From: JAAZMI01 sp050948785
GTDB lineage: Bacteria; Bacillota; Dethiobacteria; DTU022; UBA8154
Direction: 5' to 3'
Assembly (NCBI GenBank): GCA_050948785.1
Contig: JBMNEM010000008.1
Location: forward strand, 186,001 to 250,000
Length of the DNA: 64,000 nt
Both the position numbers and the translations under genes were made by a program. A model generated the notes under the pieces. That model saw nothing but the letters and a program-made list of their open reading frames with translations. It was not told the origin of the DNA and did no database searches. Shown in pieces: positions 54,548 to 63,226 of the stretch (position 1 is the first letter of the stretch; each line of letters begins with the position of its first letter).

Positions 54548-55665
54548 GGACTAAGCTGGCCTGGATTGGAAAGAAGAAGAGGCGGAGAAGCGGCAAGTTT
54601 TATGTTTTCCGGTTAAAACGCCGGGGTGTTTTCAGGCTTGTCCTGGCGCTTTTTTTGTTTCTCTGCGCTTTGGTCTGCTGGCGGGTCAATTCCCTGCTGT
54701 TACCGGTCAGCAGCGGCAGCGGTTACCAGCCCAAAGAAATCAATATTCCTCTTAATTCTTCCTCGGCCGAGATCGCCACTATACTGAAAAATGAGGGTAT
54801 GATTAAAAATTGCCTTTTTTTCCGTCTTTATGCCCGCTACAGGGGGTGTGATGCCAAATTCCAGGCCGGAAAGTATCTGCTATCCAGTGAGATGTCCCTG
54901 GATGATATTTTGGAAAAACTGCAGCAGGGGGTTGTCTGGGAAAAAGGATCCCGCTTTACCATTCCCGAGGGTTTTACTGTAGAGCAGATCGCTTTGCAGC
55001 TTGAAAAAGAAGGCCTTGTTCAAAGGGAAGAATTTATACAGGAATGTCTCCGTTCCCGCCAGGATTCTCCTTTTGAGTTTCTGGAAACGGTGCCTCCCGA
55101 GGTAAAATATACGCTCGAAGGCTATTTATTTCCCGATACATACGAAATACACGCGGATGCCACCCCCAATGAGATTATCGAGGTTATGCTGCAGCGCTTC
55201 AATGAGGTTTTTAACGCTGATTTTCGCCGGCGCGCCAAAGAACAGGGGTTTTCCATCCATGAAGTTGTGACGCTGGCCTCCCTTGTGGAGCGGGAAGCGA
55301 AAGTGCCGGATGAACGCCCCTTGATCTCCGCTGTATTCCACAACCGCTTGAAATCTGAAAGCATGCCTTTATTACAATCTTGTGCCACAGTACAGTATGT
55401 TTTAGGGGAAGTAAAACCGGTTTTAACGTACGAGGAGCTGTCGATCGATTCCCCCTTCAATACCTATCTCTATCCCGATCTTCCCCCGGGGCCGATAGCT
55501 TCTCCCGGGCGGGAAGCACTGGAAGCGGCTCTTTACCCCGCAGGCGTGGATTATCTTTATTTCGTCTACAAGGAAGACGGCAGCGGCACACATTATTTCA
55601 GTACTACCCTGCAGGAACACAATTATTATAAAATCATTGCCCGCCAAAACCGGCAAAGCCGGTAA
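54544..55665 (+). CDS. mltG: Endolytic transglycosylase MltG
   Basis: MltG cuts nascent peptidoglycan strands and sets their length. A Lys/Arg-rich cytoplasmic start is followed by one membrane helix (LVLALFLFLCALVCW), a LysM-like subdomain, and the YceG catalytic domain with ASLVEREAKVPDERP, where the Glu is catalytic, and the conserved AVFHNRL and YDPKTPFNTY-like segment SPFNTYLYPDLPPGPIASPG. Length 373 residues is normal. The GTG start overlaps ruvX. Confidence 0.93.
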   Translation: MRTKLAWIGKKKRRRSGKFYVFRLKRRGVFRLVLALFLFLCALVCWRVNSLLLPVSSGSGYQPKEINIPLNSSSAEIATILKNEGMIKNCLFFRLYARYRGCDAKFQAGKYLLSSEMSLDDILEKLQQGVVWEKGSRFTIPEGFTVEQIALQLEKEGLVQREEFIQECLRSRQDSPFEFLETVPPEVKYTLEGYLFPDTYEIHADATPNEIIEVMLQRFNEVFNADFRRRAKEQGFSIHEVVTLASLVEREAKVPDERPLISAVFHNRLKSESMPLLQSCATVQYVLGEVKPVLTYEELSIDSPFNTYLYPDLPPGPIASPGREALEAALYPAGVDYLYFVYKEDGSGTHYFSTTLQEHNYYKIIARQNRQSR

Positions 55666-55711
55666 AAAAAGGCAAACCACTCTGTAAAAGATGGAATATC
55701 ATGAAAAAAAT

Positions 55712-55751
55712 AATCTGCTTAAACCATTTTGAGGGAGAAGCGGATTTTTTT
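55712..55751 (+). terminator. Intrinsic terminator after mltG
   Basis: AATCTGCTT (55712-55720) pairs with AAGCGGATT (55738-55746), one G-T pair, loop 17 nt, and the T run reaches 55751. An A-rich stretch before the stem pairs with the T run, so it could work in both directions. Confidence 0.6.
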
Positions 55752-55887
55752 ATTTCAAGTCAGGAGAATAATTTAATCAATAAAGGTCAAGAATAGCTCC
55801 CAAAAGAAGAAAAGAGATATTCATTTTCTTTCCTCATTTTCCAATGACCAGGGGAAGAGGTCTTTTCTTTTAAAGGGGAGCATAGTT

Positions 55888-57561
55888 ATTAACCGGAGAA
55901 TCAGGCAGCAGCAAAGAATTTTATTTTTGTTTCTTTTAAATACCTTGCTATTTTTGTTTTTCTGCGGACGCTTGGGCTATATTCAGCTCTTAAAAAACAA
56001 CAAACTGGCTGGAGAAGCGGTCAGGCAAAGGGCACAAACAATTCTTTTAAATTACAATCGTGGCGATATCCTTGACCGCCACGGCATTTCCCTGTTGGGG
56101 GGGGAAGAGGAAAAGCTCCTTGTTGTTTTCCCCGACCTGCTGAAAAAGGACAATATGGAAGTAACGGAGATTGTTTCCCGCTATTTTCCCCAAGCAGTTG
56201 CCACCGGGAGCCCTTTTATCGCTCTCCGCGGTATTGATGCGCAGGAAGAAAAAACATTTAAAGACCTGCAAACGCCGGGCCTGCTGATTGCCCCGTCCAG
56301 GAAAAGGTACGGCCACCAGGCTCTGGCCACACATGTAACCGGCCATATCGGGCCGCATGACGGGGAGGGGAAAGTGGGTCTGGAACTCACTTTTAACGGC
56401 GCTCTAAAAAGTGCACCCACTGTTTTGGCTGCCGTTGTCGATAATAAAAATAACCTTGTGGAAGGCTTGGGCTACCGGCTTTGGGAAAACAGGGAACCCC
56501 ACAAGCCCTTTGATCTCGTTTTGACCATTGATTATCAGATCCAGAAAAAAATTGAAGAGGTTATGGATGCCCGCATGGTCAAAGGGGCGGTGGTCGTCAT
56601 GGCTCCCCCGACAGGAGATATTTTTGCCATGGCCAGCAGGCCCAATTATTTGCAGGCGGAGCTTTCCCACTACCTGAACGATGTGGAGCAGCAGGGGGAT
56701 TTTTTAGGTTCCCAGCCTTTTATCAACCGCAGCATTTTAAGTTATCCCCCCGGTTCCGTTTTTAAAATTGTGGTTGCCGCCGCGGCCCTGGATAGCGGGA
56801 AAGCCCGGCTGAACCGAAAGTTTTACTGTCCCGGTTATATCCAGGTAGGGGAGCAGATTTTTCACTGCCAGCATGGGCCGCACGGCGTGCTCACCCTGGC
56901 CGAGGCTTTCGCGCACTCCTGCAATGCCGCTTTTATCGAGTTGGCCCTGGATCTGGGCAAAGAAACGATCTGCCAATATGCGGACGCTCTGGGTTTGGGC
57001 CGGGAAACAGGTATACCTCTGGGTAGTGCTGACCAAGGCGGAGAGGTCAAAGGATGCATTCCCCGGCCGGAGGAGATGCCTTTTCTGGGAGATCTGGCTC
57101 TGGCCGCTATTGGCCAGGGCCAGGTAGAGGCCACTCCGCTGCAGGTAGCCCGCCTGACGGCTGCTCTAGCCAATGGCGGTTACCTGGTAGAACCCCGGCT
57201 GGTCAAAGCGATCCAAAGCAGACAGGGCACGGTGTTTACGAAATTCTCCCCGGCTGCCCCCCGGAAGGTATTGAAGGAACTTACTGTGAACAAACTGCGC
57301 TATATGATGCTGGGCGTGGTTGAATATGGCACGGGGAAGGCGGCGGGCGGCAGCACGCTTATCCTGGGTGGGAAAACCGGGACGGCAGAGACGAAAAGAT
57401 ATGTTAATGGTAAACCGCAGGTGTATTCCTGGTTTACAGGGTGTGTTCCCCTGGAAAACTGCCAGGCGGTGGTGACGGTATTTATCGAAGAGCCTCTACA
57501 GGGAAGCGCTGCAGAAACATTTAAAGAAATTGCACAAGTGATTGTTGCCTTTTTGCATTGA
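55888..57561 (+). CDS. Class B penicillin-binding protein (transpeptidase), apparent non-standard start
   Basis: A peptidoglycan D,D-transpeptidase of the FtsI/PbpA type. A basic N-terminus NRRIRQQQR precedes one membrane helix (LFLFLLNTLLFLFFCG) and the dimerisation domain. Catalytic motifs are PPGSVFK (SxxK), HSCN (SxN) and GGKTGTAE (KTG). No ATG, GTG or TTG lies in frame before the basic segment. ATT at 55888 has AAAGGGGAG 7 nt upstream and gives 557 residues. TTG 55927 has no ribosome site and would start inside the membrane helix. Confidence 0.85.
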   Translation: MNRRIRQQQRILFLFLLNTLLFLFFCGRLGYIQLLKNNKLAGEAVRQRAQTILLNYNRGDILDRHGISLLGGEEEKLLVVFPDLLKKDNMEVTEIVSRYFPQAVATGSPFIALRGIDAQEEKTFKDLQTPGLLIAPSRKRYGHQALATHVTGHIGPHDGEGKVGLELTFNGALKSAPTVLAAVVDNKNNLVEGLGYRLWENREPHKPFDLVLTIDYQIQKKIEEVMDARMVKGAVVVMAPPTGDIFAMASRPNYLQAELSHYLNDVEQQGDFLGSQPFINRSILSYPPGSVFKIVVAAAALDSGKARLNRKFYCPGYIQVGEQIFHCQHGPHGVLTLAEAFAHSCNAAFIELALDLGKETICQYADALGLGRETGIPLGSADQGGEVKGCIPRPEEMPFLGDLALAAIGQGQVEATPLQVARLTAALANGGYLVEPRLVKAIQSRQGTVFTKFSPAAPRKVLKELTVNKLRYMMLGVVEYGTGKAAGGSTLILGGKTGTAETKRYVNGKPQVYSWFTGCVPLENCQAVVTVFIEEPLQGSAAETFKEIAQVIVAFLH

Positions 57562-57648
57562 TCCCGGGGTTAACAGGTGATAAAATTTAGGAACAAAATT
57601 TAAGAAATCTGCGGTTAATGAACAATGATTAATGGGAGCAGGAGGAAC

Positions 57649-58413
57649 ATGCGAAGCTTACCGGTGGTTGAAACCCGTGGTCTTAGTGTTTACCTGGGAG
57701 GAGAGCTTGTTTTAAAAGATATCAACACCGAGATAGCTGCCGGTGAAATGGTTGGTGTGATCGGCCCCAATGGAGCAGGTAAGACCACGTTTTTACGCGT
57801 TCTTTTGGGGCTGGTTAAACCCGCTGCCGGCGAGGTGAAAATCTTTGGTCATAGCCCGGACACGCTGGGGAAAATAAGGGATAAAATTGGCTATATGCCC
57901 CAGCGCCTCCTTCATGACCGGCATTTTCCTCTTTCTGTCCGGGATGTTGTGATGATGGGGATGGTTTCTTCCACAACTCTGGGGCGGTCTTTTTCCCGGT
58001 TACAGCAGGAAAAAGCCCGGCAGTGCCTGGAAAAAGTGGGGCTTTTAGAGCTGCAGGACAAACTTTTTGCTGAACTTTCCGGAGGCCAGCAGCAGCGTGT
58101 TTTTCTGGCCCGTGCTTTGAGTAAAAAACCGGACCTTTTATTACTGGATGAACCCAATGCCGGCCTGGATCTTCCGGCTCAGAACCGTTTTTTTGCTTTG
58201 CTGCAAGAGCTTCAGCAGGCACTGGGTCTGACGGTCGTGATGGTTTCCCACGATTTAACACTTATTGCCCGCCATGCCCAGAAGTTGATCTGTATCAACC
58301 GCACCATGCATATTCATGGAACTCCCGTAGAAGTTCTGAATAGCCCCTGCCTGGAAAAAGCATACCGCTGTGAATTTGACCTTCTTTTCGGTGGCAGGGA
58401 GAGGCGGGTTTGA
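57649..58413 (+). CDS. Metal ABC transporter ATP-binding protein (zinc/manganese type)
   Basis: ATPase of a metal-uptake ABC transporter, similar to ZnuC/MntB/TroB. It has Walker A GPNGAGKTT, the signature LSGGQQQRVFLARAL, Walker B LLLDEPNAGLD and the H-loop MVSHDL. ATG 57649 with AGCAGGAGG upstream is preferred over ATG 57625; this gives 254 residues. It is directly followed by its permease gene, 3 nt away. No substrate-binding lipoprotein gene is seen in the window. Confidence 0.9.
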   Translation: MRSLPVVETRGLSVYLGGELVLKDINTEIAAGEMVGVIGPNGAGKTTFLRVLLGLVKPAAGEVKIFGHSPDTLGKIRDKIGYMPQRLLHDRHFPLSVRDVVMMGMVSSTTLGRSFSRLQQEKARQCLEKVGLLELQDKLFAELSGGQQQRVFLARALSKKPDLLLLDEPNAGLDLPAQNRFFALLQELQQALGLTVVMVSHDLTLIARHAQKLICINRTMHIHGTPVEVLNSPCLEKAYRCEFDLLFGGRERRV

Positions 58414-58416
58414 TCT

Positions 58417-59211
58417 ATGGCTGAGATGCTCACATACGGTTTTATGCTCAGAGCCTTTTTGGCAGTGATTATGATCGGGCTGCTTTGCTCCGTTCTTTCT
58501 TTTTTTGTTGTCTTGAACAGACTTTCTTTTATGGGTGCCGGCATTTCTCATGCCATTTTGGGCGGCTTGGCTATCGGTGTTTTAGCCGGCATCAACCCCC
58601 TTTATACGGGGGGGATCTTTGGTGTAGGTCTCGCTCTTCTGGCCGGTTATATCAGCAAGCAGAGCCGTATTCGTGAGGATACGATCATCGGTATTTTTTT
58701 TGTGACAGGTATGGCTCTGGGAATTATATTGATCAGTTTGCAGGAAGGTTATTTTCCGGAGCTTTTCAGCCTGCTTTTTGGTAATGTGCTGGCGGTAACC
58801 GTTGCGGATCTCCGTTTTCTGGGCACGGTAATGATTGTTGTCCTTCTCTTTATCCTTATTTTTTTCAAAGAACTTTTGACGATCTCCTTTGATCCGGAGC
58901 TGGCCCAGGCAAATGGTTTACCCGTCACCTGGCTTTATTACGGGCTGCTGGCAGCCATAGCTCTGACCATTGTAAGTTCTGTAGTAGTCGTTGGGGTTGT
59001 CCTCGCTTCAGCACTTCTTGTAATCCCCGCCGCTACCGGTTTTATGCTCAGCAAAAATTATCGCGGCATGATACTTCTGGGTATCGTGGTGGGACTCGCC
59101 AGCGGTTTGGGCGGCCTCAGTATTTCTTACAATTTTAATATCCCCCCCGGTGCAGCGATTGTTCTTTGCGCTGCTTTTGTCTTTTTTTTATCCCTCCTGA
59201 AATTTAAATAA
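58417..59211 (+). CDS. Metal ABC transporter permease (zinc/manganese type)
   Basis: A 264-residue ABC-3 family permease like ZnuB/MntC. About eight hydrophobic segments are visible, with the family motif LSFMGAGISHAILGGLAIG near residue 40 and the coupling region GVVLASALLVIPAATGFML. It should import a divalent cation with the preceding ATPase. A gene for the substrate-binding protein may lie elsewhere in the genome. Confidence 0.9.
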   Translation: MAEMLTYGFMLRAFLAVIMIGLLCSVLSFFVVLNRLSFMGAGISHAILGGLAIGVLAGINPLYTGGIFGVGLALLAGYISKQSRIREDTIIGIFFVTGMALGIILISLQEGYFPELFSLLFGNVLAVTVADLRFLGTVMIVVLLFILIFFKELLTISFDPELAQANGLPVTWLYYGLLAAIALTIVSSVVVVGVVLASALLVIPAATGFMLSKNYRGMILLGIVVGLASGLGGLSISYNFNIPPGAAIVLCAAFVFFLSLLKFK

Positions 59212-59271
59212 TCCTCAGGTGCAAAACTAACCAAAAGAGTGAAATTAAGACAATATTTCAGAAGAAACTGC

Positions 59272-59316
59272 AGGAATTTATACAGTTTATAGCGAATTTA
59301 ATAGGGATAAATTCCT
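59272..59316. promoter_or_regulatory. Long inverted repeat before the ketosynthase gene
   Basis: AGGAATTTAT (59272-59281) and ATAAATTCCT (59307-59316) are perfect 10-bp arms with a 25-nt spacer. It may be a paired operator or an RNA stem in the leader. No T tract follows. Confidence 0.45.
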
Positions 59317-59399
59317 TTATTAGAAATTTACTCCTATTTTGCCGTAAAGAATCGGTTTTGTCAGGAGTGAAAATTTGTGGTGTCACGGGGGAGGAAAAA

Positions 59400-60620
59400 A
59401 TGAGGGAGATAGTTGTTACCGGTCTGGGTCCTGTGGCTCCGAACGGTGTCGGGAAGGAGATGTTCTGGGAAGCGCTGCAGGAAGGGAGATCGGGCATTCG
59501 CCGTATCAGCCGTTTTGATCCCTCCGAATGTCTTTCCCAGATTGCCGGTGAAGTCCCACCGGAATGGGTGGAGGCTGTAAAACCTTTTCCGGAAGAAAAA
59601 AGGGGCTGGAGCACCCATATGGTAATCACTGCCGCCCACCTGGCGCTGGAGGACGCCGGCATCAGTAAAAAAGAGCTTGCCACGGGCAAGGCCGGTATCT
59701 TTTTGGGTATAAGTTCAAGTGATATGGAGTTGGGGGAGAAGGAATACGCACTTTTCCAACAATCCGGTTCTCCCAACCCCCATGTGATCTCTTCCTCTTT
59801 CCCCCATGCAGCTGCACATGAAGTTGCCAGCGAATTTAAGTGTCCCGGGCAGGTTGTGACCGTCTCCAGCGGCTGCACCTCGGGGCTTTTAAGCATTATC
59901 CATGCGGCAGAAGCCATCCTTGGAGGGGAGATAGAGATCGCATTGGCCGGCGGAGGGGATGCCCCTTTAACCTCTTTCGTGATCTCCTGTTTGTGCTCGG
60001 CCGGTCTGCATCCGACATCTTTTAATGATCATCCGGAGGCCGCCAGCAGGCCCTTTGATGCCCAACGTGACGGCGGGGTTGCTTCCGAAGGTGCGGGGAT
60101 GGTCGTCATCGAAAGTGCCGAAAGGGCCTGTTTAAGGGGAAAGCGGGCCTATGTCCGGATCGGCGGGTGGGGGATAGCGAACGCTTACTCCCCGCTAACG
60201 GTCCATTCCTCGTTTGTTTCCTCAATGACCGGGGCCTTGCAGAAAGCAAAACTTTCCCCGAAAATGATTGATTATATCTGTGCCCACGCTCCGGGGATTA
60301 AATTCACAGATAAAATAGAAACGGAGGCGGTGAAAAAGGTCTTCGGGCGCCATGCTTACAATTTGCCCATCAGCTCCATCAAGTCCATGATCGGCAATCC
60401 CTTGGCCGCTGCCGGCCCTTTGCAGGTTATCGCCACTTCCCTGGCGATCGAAAACCGGTACATTCCACCGACGATCAATTACGATTATCCCGATCCACAT
60501 TGTGACCTGGATTATGTCCCGAACAAGGGCCGTGTGGCCAGGGTGAAGCGGGCACTGGTAAATGTCCTGGGATTCGGCGGTTCCATCGTCTCCATGGTTT
60601 GTACGGAGCAGGGAGCTTAA
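59400..60620 (+). CDS. Beta-ketoacyl-ACP synthase family protein with atypical active site
   Basis: A 406-residue FabF-like thiolase-fold protein, with VVTGLGPVAPNGVG at the start. The nucleophile Cys is in SSGCTSGL. The first His is retained in CAHAPGIKFTD, though the usual HGTxT is altered. The second His of KSMxGHxxGAAG is replaced by Asn in KSMIGNPLAAAG. That position is needed for decarboxylation in FabF, so full condensing activity is doubtful. No ACP, FabD or FabG gene lies beside it. ATG 59400 has GGGGGAGG upstream. Confidence 0.85.
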   Translation: MREIVVTGLGPVAPNGVGKEMFWEALQEGRSGIRRISRFDPSECLSQIAGEVPPEWVEAVKPFPEEKRGWSTHMVITAAHLALEDAGISKKELATGKAGIFLGISSSDMELGEKEYALFQQSGSPNPHVISSSFPHAAAHEVASEFKCPGQVVTVSSGCTSGLLSIIHAAEAILGGEIEIALAGGGDAPLTSFVISCLCSAGLHPTSFNDHPEAASRPFDAQRDGGVASEGAGMVVIESAERACLRGKRAYVRIGGWGIANAYSPLTVHSSFVSSMTGALQKAKLSPKMIDYICAHAPGIKFTDKIETEAVKKVFGRHAYNLPISSIKSMIGNPLAAAGPLQVIATSLAIENRYIPPTINYDYPDPHCDLDYVPNKGRVARVKRALVNVLGFGGSIVSMVCTEQGA

Positions 60621-60653
60621 CCTGAAACATTCCAGAAAAACAAAAAGTGAAGC

Positions 60654-63155
60654 ATGGGTGGGAAAAAAGTGCGGATTGGTCTTGTTTCACTGCTGGCTCT
60701 GACAGCAGCTGCTCACATAGTTCTGGGCGGTATTATTTATAAGGATTCGCCCCGGAGTTTGTTGAACCGTTTATGCCTGGGCTTCGCTCTCAATGCCTCT
60801 CTTTGGAGCATGGCCGTACTGATGGTGACAGTGCAGCAGGGGTATGCGGGGGCGCTCTTCTGGATCAGGGCTTCCCATGCGGTGGCGGTGATAACGCCCT
60901 GGTTTATAGTTGCCTTTGTCTATTGTTTTTCACGCCGGGAGAGGTATCCTTATAAAAAAGTTCTTTTCCTTTTTTTGTGTACACTGGCTATAGCTTTTTT
61001 AAGTATGACCCCTGCCGTGATCCAGGATGTAATTCTCTTACCCGGGGCCAAAGTAAAGGTTCATGGAGCGTATTTTCCCCTGTATACTCTTTTTTTCGTC
61101 GGGCTGCTTTTGTTTTCCCTTTATCATATTTCCTGGCAGTTGAGTCTTTCACGCGGCCTGGTCCGTTACCAAATTCGGTATTTTTTTGGCGGCACTTTTT
61201 TATCCTTTATTTTGGGCGGTTTGCTAAACCTTTTTCTACCGGTCATGGGCTTATCAGCGGAGCTGCCGCGCGGGTTGGGGCCTGTTTTTTCCCTGCTCAG
61301 CACCTTATCGATTAGCTATGCCATTGTCAGATACCGCCTTATGGATATCAATATGGCTTTGCGCAAGATTTTGGTCTATATGCTGTCCATTGCGCTGCTT
61401 ATCGGAATTTATATTCTTTTATTTTTAATGACGAATAAATATTTTGCAGCCTGGAGAGAAAAACCTGTTTTTTATTTTATACTTTTAATTCTGTCGGCAG
61501 TTTTTTTTCAACCGCTTAAAGAGATGGTGCGGCGTTTGGTTGATCGTTACTTTTATCGCGCCTATCATTACTTTGATACGCTCCAGGATATCGGTAAAGC
61601 AATGGTTTCTATTTTGCAGCGGGATGATCTTATCGCCTTTTTGGTGCACAAGGTTGTGGAGACGATCTACCTGCAGGGCGCCATTCTTTATTTAAGAGAA
61701 AACGGGGGTTCTTTCCGTGCTGTGGCACAAAAACACCTGGGACTTTCCCCTTTGAAAAAAGATTACAGGCAGCTGCCCAGAGATAATCCCCTTCTCGCCT
61801 ATCTTGAAAAAAAAGGGGAAGTTTTTTTGAAAACGGATTTAAAGGGAATTGAGCACCAAGAAAAAAGGGAGTTGCTCGCGGCAGAAATGAAAAAATTGCA
61901 TGCTGAAGCGGTTGTCCCCCTGGTTGTGGAAAACAGGCTGGAAGGAGTTTTTTCTTTAGGTTTTAAAATGTCGGGAGAACCATATTCGCAACAAGATGTC
62001 GGTTTGCTTGCAGCCCTGGCTTCACAGGTCGCTGTGGCTTTGAAAAATGCCCAGCTTTACCAGGATGTTTGGGAGATCAAACGTTACCTGGAAAACATTT
62101 TGGAGAATATGGGTAACGGGCTGATTGCTGTTGATGGCTATGGATGCATTACCACCTTTAACAGTGCTGCGGAAAATCTTACCGGTATTTTGGCAGAGGA
62201 GGCCCTGAATCAGAAAGCGGACATGGTGCTGGACTCCCGCCTTGGCCACCTTCTGCTGCAAGCTATGGAGGGTAGCGAGGAAAAAAGCGAAATAGAGCTG
62301 GAAATTTTTGCAGGTGGCCGGCAGCGCTTTTTATCCTGCCACGCCGTGCAGGTAGTGACGCAGGAAGCGGGGAAAAGTGGAGCGATTTTGGTTTTAAGCG
62401 ATATCACCCGGATCAAGGAACTGGAAAAGGAAAAAAGCCAGGTACAAAGGCTTGTTTCTTTGGGAGAGCTGGCGGCAGGAATGGCCCATGAAATAAAAAA
62501 CCCGCTGGCTTCCATTCAAACCTTTGCCGAACTTTTGCCGGAAAAATATGATGACCATGAATTTCGCTATAATTTTTCCCGGATCGTCAAGGGGGAGATT
62601 GAGCGCATCAATAAACTGATTATGAAGCTCCTGCACTTTACGAGCAGCTCCCCGCCTTTTTATACAGTAGTGGATATCAAAGCATTGCTAGAAGAAATTT
62701 TGGGCCTTTTATCCCCACAGCTTGCTGCCCGGAAGATTCAGTTTTTTCAACATTACGGCCAGGATATTCCTCCCTTGAAAGCCGATCGGGATCAATTAAA
62801 ACAGGCTTTATTAAATATCTGTTTGAATGGGGCGCAGGCCATGCCCGGAGGAGGTGAGCTGCGAGTGGAGGTACTGCCTCCCGTAGCGGAAGAAGCATTC
62901 TCCGAAAATTCCAGCTCTGTTTTAGCGGATCAAAGGGTCACCATCCGGATCCAGGATACGGGGATAGGCATTAGCGCCCAGCAAAAAGAACGGGTTTTTG
63001 ATCCTTTTTTCACAACAAAGAGCAATGGTGTGGGCATCGGCCTGAGTATCAGCCACAAGATCATCACCGAGCATGGGGGTACAGTGCGTTTTCACAGTGA
63101 TCGTGAGGGGACGGTTTTTGAAATCTGTCTTCCGGCAACGGGAGGGACGGCCTGA
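60654..63155 (+). CDS. Membrane sensor histidine kinase with 7TM, GAF and PAS domains
   Basis: An 833-residue kinase. The N-terminus has seven or more membrane helices (to about residue 280), matching the histidine kinase N-terminal 7TM type. A GAF-like domain follows (about 310-465), then a PAS-like domain (about 475-585, ILENMGNGLIAVDGYG), a HisKA domain with the phospho-acceptor in MAHEIKNPLASIQ, and an ATPase domain with the N box NICLNGAQAMPGGG and the G boxes DTGIGIS and GVGIGLS. It probably autophosphorylates in response to a membrane or cytosolic signal. The start is ATG 60654, with GTG 60669 as the alternative. Confidence 0.9.
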   Translation: MGGKKVRIGLVSLLALTAAAHIVLGGIIYKDSPRSLLNRLCLGFALNASLWSMAVLMVTVQQGYAGALFWIRASHAVAVITPWFIVAFVYCFSRRERYPYKKVLFLFLCTLAIAFLSMTPAVIQDVILLPGAKVKVHGAYFPLYTLFFVGLLLFSLYHISWQLSLSRGLVRYQIRYFFGGTFLSFILGGLLNLFLPVMGLSAELPRGLGPVFSLLSTLSISYAIVRYRLMDINMALRKILVYMLSIALLIGIYILLFLMTNKYFAAWREKPVFYFILLILSAVFFQPLKEMVRRLVDRYFYRAYHYFDTLQDIGKAMVSILQRDDLIAFLVHKVVETIYLQGAILYLRENGGSFRAVAQKHLGLSPLKKDYRQLPRDNPLLAYLEKKGEVFLKTDLKGIEHQEKRELLAAEMKKLHAEAVVPLVVENRLEGVFSLGFKMSGEPYSQQDVGLLAALASQVAVALKNAQLYQDVWEIKRYLENILENMGNGLIAVDGYGCITTFNSAAENLTGILAEEALNQKADMVLDSRLGHLLLQAMEGSEEKSEIELEIFAGGRQRFLSCHAVQVVTQEAGKSGAILVLSDITRIKELEKEKSQVQRLVSLGELAAGMAHEIKNPLASIQTFAELLPEKYDDHEFRYNFSRIVKGEIERINKLIMKLLHFTSSSPPFYTVVDIKALLEEILGLLSPQLAARKIQFFQHYGQDIPPLKADRDQLKQALLNICLNGAQAMPGGGELRVEVLPPVAEEAFSENSSSVLADQRVTIRIQDTGIGISAQQKERVFDPFFTTKSNGVGIGLSISHKIITEHGGTVRFHSDREGTVFEICLPATGGTA

Positions 63156-63226
63156 CAGGATGTTTAACCGGCTGGCCTTTGGAAAAAGGGGAGTGGGGAG
63201 TGTCAAGGGAAAGGGGAAGCAGTGGT

